DNA of 64,000 nucleotides from Vibrio sp. BS-M-Sm-2 (lineage in GTDB: Bacteria > Pseudomonadota > Gammaproteobacteria > Enterobacterales > Vibrionaceae). The stretch lies in contig NZ_CP167895.1 in the NCBI RefSeq assembly GCF_041504345.1, positions 434,001 through 498,000 on the forward strand, given 5' to 3'. Each line of letters opens with the position of its first letter. Position 1 is the stretch's first letter. The translations under genes were made by a program, and so were the position numbers. Under the pieces are notes generated by a model. The model ran no database searches. It was not told where the DNA came from and was given only the letters and a program-made list of their open reading frames with translations. Below are positions 34,420-43,276 of the stretch, in pieces.

Positions 34420-35241
34420 TTGTTCAACGTAGGACAGGTTTACAATCGACGCACAGATATACACGGTCGCTACAAAGGTCAGCAATATGGTGGTATAGCT
34501 ACGCCTGCAGCCCACCCATATGTATTTATCTTCACTAGCGATGCTGGTGAAGAATTTGGCTACTCTGATGATTTTAGTGCAGACGGCACTTTCCGATATA
34601 CAGGAGAAGGCCAAGAAGGTGATATGAAAATGGTTAAAGGAAACTTGGCCATCTTTAAACACCAAAACAACCTTAAAGAGATTCTCTTGTTTGAATCTGT
34701 CTCAACTGGTTTTGTTAGATTCGTCGGAGTTTGCAACTACATCTGTCATCACATTGAGCAACGCCCCGACAAGAACGATCAACTTCGTGATGCAATAGTT
34801 TTCCATCTAGATATCGTCCCACAAAGTGTCAGTAATACCATTCAAACACCAAAAGCTTCATATCTAACGAAGCCAACTAAAAGTAAATCCTTGAAGCAAT
34901 TACGAGACATCGCTTTAGCTTCAACGCCACTTCAAACTGACACCAAAGAACAACTCGCACACGTAAAATATCGTAGTGAAGCCATTAAGCTTTACGCGAA
35001 AAAGAGGGCAAATGGTATCTGTGAAGGTTGTGAAATGCCTTCGCCTTTTGAGACCAAGACAGGCCCTTACCTAGAAGTGCATCACCTGACACGGTTGGCT
35101 GATGGTGGTGCAGATTGTCCTGAAAACGTGATTGCACTTTGTCCGACCTGTCATCGTGAAGCGCACTACTCTATAAATGCCGTAAAGTTCAACGCACAAC
35201 TCATTGAGAAAGCACTAAAGATTGAAGAGCAACTGTTTTAA
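34420..35241 (+). CDS. McrA-like HNH endonuclease with SRA-like N-terminal domain
   Basis: A 273-residue, probably DNA-modification-dependent nuclease. The N-terminal part (about 1-125) has GQVYNRRTDIHGRYKGQQYGGIATPA, DDFSADGTFRYTGEGQEGDM and GFVRFVGVC, the pattern of ScoMcrA-type/SRA-like readers of modified DNA. The C-terminal HNH domain (about 195-250) has CEGC, LEVHHLTRLADGG, NVIALCPTCHREAHY: two Cys pairs for zinc and the His-Asn-His active site. The start is TTG 34420, with GAGG eight bases upstream. The gene stands alone, with no methyltransferase. Its DNA is more AT-rich than the flanks, which suggests recent gain. Probable type IV restriction against phage. Confidence 0.82.
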   Translation: MFNVGQVYNRRTDIHGRYKGQQYGGIATPAAHPYVFIFTSDAGEEFGYSDDFSADGTFRYTGEGQEGDMKMVKGNLAIFKHQNNLKEILLFESVSTGFVRFVGVCNYICHHIEQRPDKNDQLRDAIVFHLDIVPQSVSNTIQTPKASYLTKPTKSKSLKQLRDIALASTPLQTDTKEQLAHVKYRSEAIKLYAKKRANGICEGCEMPSPFETKTGPYLEVHHLTRLADGGADCPENVIALCPTCHREAHYSINAVKFNAQLIEKALKIEEQLF

Positions 35242-35262
35242 ACATTTCTTTCAGGCAAAAGA

Positions 35263-35289
35263 AAGGCTCGCGTGACTAGTGCGAGCCTT
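35263..35289 (+). terminator. Hairpin after the HNH gene
   Basis: AAGGCTCGC (35263-35271) pairs with GCGAGCCTT (35281-35289). It has only a poor T-tract. It is the likely transcript end. Confidence 0.55.
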
Positions 35290-35499
35290 ATGCAGTTTAG
35301 GGGGTAAACCACAATCTAGTTTAATTATTTAACTTATGAGCCATTATGCACTTGTGCGCATTGATATTCTATTTTTAAATGATTCACTGCAATTAATCAA
35401 TCGATAAAAGTTAGCGTTTGGTCAATTTAAACCACATAAATAACAGTGATTTAGTGAACAGCGTCTAGAAATTAATCTTAAATCCCATATAAATCAGAT

Positions 35500-36366
35500 T
35501 TATAGACTTCTCATTTGCCAATAACCCTCACCATTGGTTGCGAGCTGATTGTGTAAATAATCGAGCGTGTCAGCCACTTTTCCGGCAATGCCTTGAGGCG
35601 GGTTAAACAGTAGCAACCCACTACCGATGAGGCGATCATCGCCCTTAGGATCGCGCAGTCGTAATTCCGATTTAATCGGGCTTGGTAGCAAACCATCTTT
35701 CACCGCTGTCACGCAGTGGTTCAAAATCAGTGAGCTTTTATCATCGGTGTACAGCGGATACCAAATCAGCGCAGAGACTTTCTCAGATTGCTGATAAGCC
35801 TTCACCAAAGCGTCAATCACTGCGAGATATTCAGCATCGGTTTCATAGGGTGGGTCGATCACGATCAAATGATGGTTATCATGCTTAGCTACATCATCAG
35901 GCAGCGCTTTAAGCCCATCGCCAGCGGTAATGGTGAGCTTGCTTGAGACATCCAGATCACGTTGTAGCTTCTCAATATTGGTTTGAAGTAAGTCGGCTTC
36001 ATCTTGCTGAATATCGGAAAAGTAGAAGCTATCTTGGCTGCGACCTTGTTGATAGGTAATGGCCGCAGAGCCGGGATACAGCGTGATAAGCTGATTAGGA
36101 TTGTAGTATTCCAGCACCGACATAAAAGGCGCGAATGACTCTGGAAGGTAAGCTTTGTTTCGCCATAAGTACCCAACCCCTTCGGCAAATTCGCCCGCGT
36201 GGTTGCTTGGCGCAGTGGTGAGGTCGTAACACCCTGTCCCTGAGTGTGTGTCGATAACATTGAGGCGTGAATGCTGCTGCATTAATGACTGAACCAGAGC
36301 ACTCAATACGGGGTGCTTCAGTGCATCACCGTGGTCGCCTACATGACATTGATGTCGATATTCCAT
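35500..36366 (-). CDS. rlmJ: 23S rRNA (adenine2030-N6)-methyltransferase RlmJ
   Basis: A SAM-dependent rRNA methyltransferase of 288 residues. The RlmJ start YRHQCHVGDHGDALKHPVLSAL, the SAM-binding DTHSGTGCYDL (about 39-49) and the catalytic DPPYETDAEY (about 170-179) are all present. In E. coli it methylates A2030 of 23S rRNA. The sequence departs from the E. coli protein in several places, for example DHGDALKH for NHADVLKH, as expected for a distant or second paralogue. It is transcribed alone on the minus strand. Nothing in the neighbourhood adds to the role. Confidence 0.88.
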   Translation of the reverse strand: MEYRHQCHVGDHGDALKHPVLSALVQSLMQQHSRLNVIDTHSGTGCYDLTTAPSNHAGEFAEGVGYLWRNKAYLPESFAPFMSVLEYYNPNQLITLYPGSAAITYQQGRSQDSFYFSDIQQDEADLLQTNIEKLQRDLDVSSKLTITAGDGLKALPDDVAKHDNHHLIVIDPPYETDAEYLAVIDALVKAYQQSEKVSALIWYPLYTDDKSSLILNHCVTAVKDGLLPSPIKSELRLRDPKGDDRLIGSGLLLFNPPQGIAGKVADTLDYLHNQLATNGEGYWQMRSL

Positions 36367-36482
36367 TCCCTTGCCTCATTTCTACTGACGTCATATAAAC
36401 ATACTTCATATCCTAAGGGCTTTCCTGCTCAATCTATCGTTTTTTGAAATAGCCTCTCTTTTGACTAACTGTCTGACTCTTA

Positions 36483-36524
36483 TAAAAAATAAAGCCCTTC
36501 GTCTTATTAAAAACGAAGGGCTTT
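36483..36524 (-). terminator. Terminator after secF
   Basis: AAAGCCCTTCGT (36491-36502) pairs perfectly with ACGAAGGGCTTT (36513-36524). The A-run at 36483-36493 supplies the minus-strand U-tract. Confidence 0.88.
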
Positions 36525-36567
36525 ACTGACGTTACTCACGAACTCGTGCTGTTAGCTAAGAAAAACC

Positions 36568-37491
36568 TTAAGGGTACTCACCCTCAACTTCTACTGGTGC
36601 TTTCACTTGGTAGTGACAAGGCTGTAGGCCAAGTAACTTAGGCAGTGTTATGCCGACAGAAACTGAGGACCACGTACCGCTGACAATACCGACAACCAAT
36701 GCAATTGCGAATCCTTGCAGTGCCGCGCCACCAAGCAACCAAAGCGCTGATACAGTGATTAGCGTAGTGCCTGAAGTTACCATGGTGCGCGAGAAAGTCG
36801 CTTTCACTGATTCGTTAAGCAGGTTATCTGTATCACCGTTTGGATTACCACGCAGCATTTCACGTACACGGTCAGCAATGATGATCGAGTCATTCAATGA
36901 ATAACCCAAAATCGCCAACACCGCTGCCAATACGGTCAGGTTGAACTCAAACTGAGTAAAAGCGAACAGACCCAAGATAAGCGTCACGTCATAGATTATC
37001 GCGGCAAGCGCACCCAGTGCCAAGCGCCATTCAAATCGAACACTCAGGTACAGCATGATCATTAGGAAACACACCAATACCGCCAAGCCACCTTGGTCAA
37101 CCATGTCTTGACCCACTTGAGGGCCAACCACGCTGTTGTTAAGCACTTGTACTTGGTCGCTCACCGATGACAAAACATCCACTAGGTTAGGCTGAGGTGC
37201 ATCCGTTAATTGGCTGTAACGCAGTGTCCAGCGCTCTTGTTCTGCCATACCAACCACTTGAACGTCTTGTTGGAAAGCGGCATCAAGTTTTGTTTTTAAA
37301 TCGTCTTTAGTTACTTGGTCAGAAAGCTGAACTTCGGCCACCACACCGCCAGTAAAGTCCAAGCCCCAGTTGAAACCTTTCACTGCCACAAGCATCACAG
37401 AGCTCATGAACAGCACAATAGAAATCACAGACATCACCTTGCGAAGGCGAGTCATATTGCTGTCTGAAATAGTCATATTTGAAATACTCAT
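36568..37491 (-). CDS. secF: Protein translocase subunit SecF (second copy)
   Basis: Inner-membrane subunit of the ion-driven SecDF chaperone that pulls proteins from the Sec channel. The product is 307 residues with six membrane spans. The first periplasmic domain follows GFNWGLDFTGGVVAEVQL, the SecF signature near residue 45. Conserved membrane blocks ILGYSLNDSIIIADRVRE and TLITVSALWLLGG are present. It follows secD by two bases. Absence of yajC and tgt upstream, and the presence of a vemP-like gene, mark this as the alternative SecDF2 pair of Vibrio rather than the housekeeping pair. Confidence 0.94.
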   Translation of the reverse strand: MSISNMTISDSNMTRLRKVMSVISIVLFMSSVMLVAVKGFNWGLDFTGGVVAEVQLSDQVTKDDLKTKLDAAFQQDVQVVGMAEQERWTLRYSQLTDAPQPNLVDVLSSVSDQVQVLNNSVVGPQVGQDMVDQGGLAVLVCFLMIMLYLSVRFEWRLALGALAAIIYDVTLILGLFAFTQFEFNLTVLAAVLAILGYSLNDSIIIADRVREMLRGNPNGDTDNLLNESVKATFSRTMVTSGTTLITVSALWLLGGAALQGFAIALVVGIVSGTWSSVSVGITLPKLLGLQPCHYQVKAPVEVEGEYP

Positions 37492-37493
37492 GC

Positions 37494-39293
37494 TTAAATC
37501 CTTACATCATGGCGCTGGTCGCGCCCCCAAACCAAGTTGATGATTGCTCGTGAAGCAAAAATGCCCGTAAACATACTGGTTAGAAGACCTAGGCCCAGTG
37601 TCAGAGCGAAGCCCTGAATTGGTCCATTACCAATGGTATACAGAGCCACAGCAACGATCATGGTAGTGACGTTAGCATCGAAAATTGACGAGAACGCGCT
37701 ATCGAAACCACGATCGATAGAGCTAGCAAAGCTTCGTCCCTCTTTCATCTTGTCTCGAATACGCTCGAAGATAAGCACGTTAGTGTCGACCGCCATACCG
37801 ACAGTCAGTACCAAGCCAGCAATACCTGGCAGAGTTAATACCGCACCCGGTAACAGGGCAATCAAGCCAAACAATGTGGTCATGTTAACCACCAACGCAC
37901 AGTTCGCGACCCAACCAAGACGGCGGTACCATAGCGCCATAAACGTGAGAGTAAGACCAAGGCCAAGAGCCAAAGCAGCAAAGCCGTTAGTTACGTTTTC
38001 TGCACCCAGAGACGGGCCAATGGTACGCTCTTCAATGATAGTAACAGGCGCTGTTAATGAACCTGCACGCAGCAGTAGAGCAAGCTCTTGTGCTTCCGCC
38101 ATGCTGCCTGCACCTGTGATTCTGAAGCGGCTACCCAATTGAGATTGGATGTTCGCAACACTGATTACTTCACTGGTTTTTTCGCTGTTACCGGCTCTGT
38201 CACGGCTGTATTCGCTGTAAACAGTCGCCATTGGCTTACCGATGTTATGACGAGAAAACTCAGACATTTTCTTACCACCAGCGGAGTCCAGCGTGATGTT
38301 TACTTCTGCGCTACCCATCTCACCAATGCCACTACGAGCATCGATAATGTGTTCGCCGCTCAGTACTGCTTTGCGAGCAACAACGACACGGTTGCCATCT
38401 GTATCTTTTAGCGTTTGAGTATTACGCGTAGCGTTATCGTAAACAGAGTAGAACGCCAATGATGCCGTTGCACCAATCACGTCTTTCGCGGCTGCAGGGT
38501 CTTGGACACCCGGAAGTTCGATACGAATACGGCTTTCACCTTGGCGTTGAATCGACGCTTCTGTGATACCTAGTTCTTCAATACGGCTACGCATGATTTG
38601 CAGGTTTTGTTGAACCGTTAGGTTACGTAGCGTTCTTTGCTCTTCTTCAGACTGAGTTAACGTTAGCGATTTATCTGAACGGTCACGTTGCCATTGTGGG
38701 AACTCTTCACGAATCAGTTTTTGTGCTTTATCGAAATCAGCGTCTGTGCGAAAGTCAAACTGAACTTGGTTGTTCACCACTTTGCCGCGTGCATAGCGTA
38801 CTTGGCTGGTGATCTCGTCCACCACAGATTGAGCTTGTGCGTGGTAAACCGGTTCCATGTCTACTTCGAGTAGGAACTGCACACCACCACGTAAATCAAG
38901 GCCGAGCTGAATCGGCGCGAAGCCCATGTCAGTCAGCCATTTTGGTGCTGCAGGCTCCATTGCTAGCGCTACCGTTGCCTTGTCTAGAAGACGTTCGTTA
39001 AGCACTTCCTTGGCCTTCGCTTGCTGTTCTGCATCTTCCAAGATCACCACTAAACGGTTGTCTTTTTGAAATGCAGATTTAGCTTGGATGCCCTCGCTAG
39101 CAAGGTATTGCGTCACTTGAGTGGCGTCGATGGTCTGTTCAGAACGATTATTAATTTGAACCGATGCATTCTCACCATACCAAGAAGGTAAGGCACTTAG
39201 AATCATGATGATGATAGTGGCGATAAGCACCACGTATTTCCACTTTGAGTAGTGGTTAATTTGTTTTCTTGGAATGCGTTTTTTCACAGTCAA
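37494..39293 (-). CDS. secD: Protein translocase subunit SecD (second copy)
   Basis: The partner of SecF, 599 residues. A single N-terminal membrane span is followed by the large periplasmic P1 domain, opened by QLGLDLRGGVQFLLEVDM (about 113-130), and by the C-terminal five-span bundle with LVLTVGMAVDTNVLIFERIRDKMKEG. The start is TTG 39293 or GTG 39287; the ribosome binding site AAGAAGAG suits either. A hairpin ends right next to that site, matching the VemP-type control described for V. alginolyticus SecDF2. In that species SecDF2 is made when the sodium-driven SecDF1 fails. Confidence 0.94.
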   Translation of the reverse strand: MTVKKRIPRKQINHYSKWKYVVLIATIIIMILSALPSWYGENASVQINNRSEQTIDATQVTQYLASEGIQAKSAFQKDNRLVVILEDAEQQAKAKEVLNERLLDKATVALAMEPAAPKWLTDMGFAPIQLGLDLRGGVQFLLEVDMEPVYHAQAQSVVDEITSQVRYARGKVVNNQVQFDFRTDADFDKAQKLIREEFPQWQRDRSDKSLTLTQSEEEQRTLRNLTVQQNLQIMRSRIEELGITEASIQRQGESRIRIELPGVQDPAAAKDVIGATASLAFYSVYDNATRNTQTLKDTDGNRVVVARKAVLSGEHIIDARSGIGEMGSAEVNITLDSAGGKKMSEFSRHNIGKPMATVYSEYSRDRAGNSEKTSEVISVANIQSQLGSRFRITGAGSMAEAQELALLLRAGSLTAPVTIIEERTIGPSLGAENVTNGFAALALGLGLTLTFMALWYRRLGWVANCALVVNMTTLFGLIALLPGAVLTLPGIAGLVLTVGMAVDTNVLIFERIRDKMKEGRSFASSIDRGFDSAFSSIFDANVTTMIVAVALYTIGNGPIQGFALTLGLGLLTSMFTGIFASRAIINLVWGRDQRHDVRI

Positions 39294-39306
39294 GATCTCT
39301 TCTTTT

Positions 39307-39407
39307 TACCAATCACCGTAAATACGTGCTCAAAAATAGCACCGAAAAAAAGCAGTGATCGAGCATTTTAACCAGCTGGGGTGACCAGTTATTTACTACG
39401 ATTGGTA
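39307..39407 (-). promoter_or_regulatory. Stem-loop next to the secD ribosome binding site
   Basis: TATTTACTACGATTGGTA (39390-39407) and TACCAATCACCGTAAATA (39307-39324) are complementary at 15 of 18 positions, separated by 65 bases. On the minus-strand mRNA the 3' arm ends immediately before the purine-rich AAAAAGAAGAG ribosome binding site of secD. Confidence 0.7.
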
Positions 39408-39568
39408 TGTCTAATGTTTTGCGAACACGAGCGATGGCTAATCACAACCAGAACAAGCTGATTGAAAGATAGTGGTGCTAAAGCTGATGTCGCTATGTTT
39501 GTTTTGGTTAACTGGCGAGTTCAACGGGCACAAATGACCATCGATACGACCAATTTAGGGTCAAACGA

Positions 39569-40074
39569 TTAGCTAAGAAGTTCTCGAAAATGCGAGTATT
39601 GAATGTTGCCCTCTTTCCACCCAGAAAGCCGGGAGGACGGAGAACTCACAATGCTGGTCCAGTGCTGCTTGGAATCCAACAACGGTGTGTTGAAAAGCAG
39701 AGAAGCCAGCAATGAAGGGGGGAGAAGTCGATCAGTAGATGATAAGCAGGCTCAAGATCGGCCACACTTTCTTGCTCATTGCTGAGCATGCGTCTGAAGT
39801 TTGCTGCTTGAAGGCTAGACTCAGTGTCGTGATAGTTAGAACTGTCACCAGAAGGCACTGTGCCAAACTGAGCCTTATCGCACTCTAAGTAGCTCGACGG
39901 ATTATCCGTAGCGGCTTGTTTACACAGGTCATTCTGTGAAGATTGCTCTTGAGCCGAGTATATTTGAAATGGCTTAGAAGGAAACGAATAGCCGTTAGAA
40001 TTCACTAAGCCAAAGCTCAGTAAAAACAACATTAAGACTAATCGGGTACCCAGTTTAAGCAATCTAATATCCAA
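39569..40074 (-). CDS. vemP: VemP-like secretion-monitor arrest peptide, frameshifted
   Basis: It lies directly upstream of the second secDF pair, like vemP. It starts at ATG 40074 with a signal peptide (basic start, hydrophobic LVLMLFLLSFGLV). As sequenced the frame ends at 39646 (142 residues). If one base is added to the C6 run (G6 on the plus strand, 39717-39722), the frame continues to a stop at 39569-39571 and gives 168 residues with the C-terminus RLSGWKEGNIQYSHFRELLS. This shares GWKE-x-N and Tyr with the V. alginolyticus VemP arrest motif. So the gene is either recently broken or misread here. VemP stalls the ribosome when its own export fails, which opens the secD ribosome binding site. 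Confidence 0.8.
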
Positions 40075-40244
40075 ACAACATTCTCGTAGATCGTCAATCT
40101 ACAATACAAATGAAACGCTGTCTTGATTTAAAACATTTTTTTAGAAAATGATTCGATGCAACCGATTAAGCGTTCTCGCAATTTAGATTTACATAGATCT
40201 AAAACGACTTAACAACAGGTGATGGATAGATGTTATGAATAGCG

Positions 40245-40280
40245 AAAAACAAGAAAGCCAAGCGACACTCGCTTGGCTTT
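40245..40280 (-). terminator. Terminator of the M16 peptidase gene
   Basis: AAAGCCAAGCGA (40254-40265) pairs perfectly with TCGCTTGGCTTT (40269-40280). The A-rich left flank gives the U-tract for the minus strand. Confidence 0.88.
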
Positions 40281-40316
40281 GAGTTATCTCTCTTTGTTGG
40301 TTTCAAGCTTTAAGTT

Positions 40317-43085
40317 TTAAGCTTTAGGACGCATGATGTTCTTAACCTTACGGCTATTTTCACCAAAGATGCGTTGTACTAACTCATTCATCTCTTCTGC
40401 AGAGATTGATCTCGCCACTCGCTCAACTTGAGACAAAGCTTCGATATCGTAACCATGAAGTAGATAACGAGACACATACCACGCTTGGTCGATAGAGCTC
40501 ATCTCGAGAGGCGTGAAGTCAGCTTCAAACTGTTTCACAACCGCTCGCATTTCCTCTTCAGAAACACCTTGTAGAAGGTCTGAAATCACCTTATCAATCG
40601 CCACTTCCACTTTATCAACGTTCTCCGGTGCTATCATCGCACCGATGACCCATTCATGACTCAACTCGCTGTCTGCAGACGCCGAATACGTATAAGGCGA
40701 GTAATCCAAGCTCAACTCTTCGCGAATATAAGTATCTAAACGAGTCGCCAGCAGTCGTTCCAACAAGCTTTCCGTGAAGATATCTTTTGCCGTAAAGCCT
40801 TCTTCGGTTTCAGGCTCTGAGATGACTCGTAAGACGTACTCTGCGCTATCAACATTGTTGATGGCCAAATCAATGCGTGATTCTGATGGCTGTTTGAAAG
40901 CCACCTTAAAGTCAGGCACAACTGCTTTTTCCAATGGAATCGAAGCCAAATATTGCTGAACCAAAGGCTTCAATACGCTTGGGTCGATATCACCCACGAT
41001 CACTAGCTGGTTATGTCTCATTTGACCAAACAGCTGCTGATGAAGATTACTGATATCTTCCACTGAAACCGCTTCAACACGCTCTTTATCAACAAAAAGG
41101 TGACTACTGTCCGGACGGTAGATATTTTGGTTTATTGCGCGCTCAAACTGACCGATAGGACTGCTCAGGAAAGATTCTTGTCCCTGTACAAACTCTTGCT
41201 TCACCGCCTCTAATTGCTCAGGGTTGATTTTAGGTGCTGTGATGAAAGTATAAAGCGCAGCAAACGTATCTTTAAGCCCATCTTTTTTAATATTAAATTC
41301 GATACCATGGCGAGTATTGCCAATAAAAGAATCCGCTCGAATATCTTCACGATCAAAATACGCTAGAAGTTCAGAACCCGTAAACTCACCGACGCCACTT
41401 CGAGCGAAAGTCGGTAACGCAACCTCAACGGCGGGGTATAAGCTCGGATCCAACGCAGCTTTTCCACCGAGGCTCATGTACATCACGCCAACATCGTCAC
41501 CTGCAACATAATCACGCAAATACCACATGTCGATACCATTGCTTAACGTCCACTTTTGGATGTATGGATCGATGGACATTTGTTCAGCAAGTACAACCTC
41601 GCCCTTCGAACTAGGAACAGCAAAGGCACTTACAGAAGCAATAGCGAGCGGCGGGGTTCCAGGCTCGCTGTAAGTCGCTTTTAAGCTATCTAGAGAGTTA
41701 ACGACAGCTGTTCTATCTTCAGAATCGTCCATGCCAATAACAAGAAAGTAATCATCAGAGAGCAGATTTGTGATGTTGTCGTTGATCGCTTCCAGGCTTA
41801 AGTTAGCAATGAAAGCTTCCAAACTCGCTTGATAGTCTTTCTGTGATTGGACAATTCGCTCAGTTACAAGCGCACTCGCTTTGTAATTCGCGTGTTCAAC
41901 GCTGTCCATTTTATCCCAATCATGCTCGATGTTATCCAGCAAGTCTTGGTAGTAGTGCTGCTCGCCGACGATATCCGTTTTCGACACGCCAAAGTCACGC
42001 AGTGATGCCAATGTAGAGAGTAACTCTTGTTGGATAACTTCACGACCACCAGCCGGAAACCCAACACTTATTGACGAATAGTTCAGAGAGCCCATTCGAT
42101 AGCTATCAGACGCTATCCATTGAGTCGGCAACGCTGCATCATTGAATACTGCTTCGAGTCGCTGGCGAATGAGTTGTTGCGAGGTTTCATCTAACCAACG
42201 TTGATGCTGTTGATCATGATTTTCGATGCGATATAAACCGCGATTAAACGTCAGAGTGATGCTTGGTGCTTCTCTTCCTGCGTATTCAACATAATCATCT
42301 TCATTGAACGAGGTCACTTTCTGCTTCTCTGGTCTCGGCGTGTCACCACGCTCCCAACTAGAAAACTTTTCTTCTATGAGTGGAATCACGGTTTTGATGT
42401 CCACATCACCAGAAACGACCAGCTCGACTATTTGAGGTTGGTACCAAGTCTGATAAAAGTTAGTGATACCTTGAGGAGTGGCATTAACAATCGACGATTT
42501 AGTCCCTAATGCATCTTGAGATTCGTAAGGACCTCCTTCAATGAAGCGATCATAAAATATCTCTCCAAATGACTTATCATCGAGGCGAGCCATACGAAAC
42601 TCTCCAAGAACCACGCCTTTCTCTTTTTCAACTTCTGAACTTAATAGATCCAGACCATCACCAATGTCACGCATCCACGTTAGAGCAGACTGCAATTGGA
42701 TGTTATCTGGCAAATCTAACTGGTAGACCGTCTCTTCATAAGAGGTGTAAGCATTAATATCTGCACCAAAGCTAGCGCCTGCATCTTCGAATAGACGAAT
42801 CACATCATTTTCAGAGAAGTTCTTACTGCCATTGAATGCCATGTGTTCCAAGAAGTGCGCGTAGCCTTCTTGCTGATCAGTCTCTTGAATCGAACCCGCG
42901 TGAACGACTAGACGTACAGATACCGATGCTTCATGATCAGGATAAACATGATAGGTAAAACCGTTTTCCAGCTGACCTGACTTCCATGCAGGATCCGGCT
43001 GGATTAAGTTTTCGGTGGTTTTTGGTGTTGAGCTACAGCCAACCAAAGTTAGGCATAGAGCCGTCGCTAAATAATATGTTTTCAT
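40317..43085 (-). CDS. M16 (insulinase/PqqL-like) zinc peptidase lipoprotein
   Basis: A 922-residue lipoprotein: the signal peptide ends in LVGC (Cys16), so it is anchored on the periplasmic face. The inverted zinc motif HFLEH (about residues 83-87), within GYAHFLEHMAFNGSKNF, is the M16 signature, with Glu in the EVEKEKGVVLGEF block as the third ligand. The C-terminal half repeats the M16 fold without the motif, as usual. PqqL-like peptidases cut peptides inside a closed chamber and are linked to protein or siderophore uptake in other species. It is monocistronic, and sits 242 bases after vemP in the opposite order. Confidence 0.9.
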   Translation of the reverse strand: MKTYYLATALCLTLVGCSSTPKTTENLIQPDPAWKSGQLENGFTYHVYPDHEASVSVRLVVHAGSIQETDQQEGYAHFLEHMAFNGSKNFSENDVIRLFEDAGASFGADINAYTSYEETVYQLDLPDNIQLQSALTWMRDIGDGLDLLSSEVEKEKGVVLGEFRMARLDDKSFGEIFYDRFIEGGPYESQDALGTKSSIVNATPQGITNFYQTWYQPQIVELVVSGDVDIKTVIPLIEEKFSSWERGDTPRPEKQKVTSFNEDDYVEYAGREAPSITLTFNRGLYRIENHDQQHQRWLDETSQQLIRQRLEAVFNDAALPTQWIASDSYRMGSLNYSSISVGFPAGGREVIQQELLSTLASLRDFGVSKTDIVGEQHYYQDLLDNIEHDWDKMDSVEHANYKASALVTERIVQSQKDYQASLEAFIANLSLEAINDNITNLLSDDYFLVIGMDDSEDRTAVVNSLDSLKATYSEPGTPPLAIASVSAFAVPSSKGEVVLAEQMSIDPYIQKWTLSNGIDMWYLRDYVAGDDVGVMYMSLGGKAALDPSLYPAVEVALPTFARSGVGEFTGSELLAYFDREDIRADSFIGNTRHGIEFNIKKDGLKDTFAALYTFITAPKINPEQLEAVKQEFVQGQESFLSSPIGQFERAINQNIYRPDSSHLFVDKERVEAVSVEDISNLHQQLFGQMRHNQLVIVGDIDPSVLKPLVQQYLASIPLEKAVVPDFKVAFKQPSESRIDLAINNVDSAEYVLRVISEPETEEGFTAKDIFTESLLERLLATRLDTYIREELSLDYSPYTYSASADSELSHEWVIGAMIAPENVDKVEVAIDKVISDLLQGVSEEEMRAVVKQFEADFTPLEMSSIDQAWYVSRYLLHGYDIEALSQVERVARSISAEEMNELVQRIFGENSRKVKNIMRPKA

Positions 43086-43276
43086 AACAACCTCTTAATG
43101 TCATTCATCGACAATATACAGATTGAGTTAACGATTATTATTTAATATTGAACCAGATGAGTATCTTTGTGATCTGGATCTTTATTTTATAAATTACCAA
43201 GTGATATGTAAGATCACTGTATTCATTTGAATTAGCGTTTTAATAAGAACCTATTACATCCCTTTAAGCTAGTTCT

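Noticed and set aside
37633..38142. Open frame of 169 codons opposite secD
   Set aside because: Antisense shadow of a well-defined secD coding sequence; composition reflects the complementary frame.
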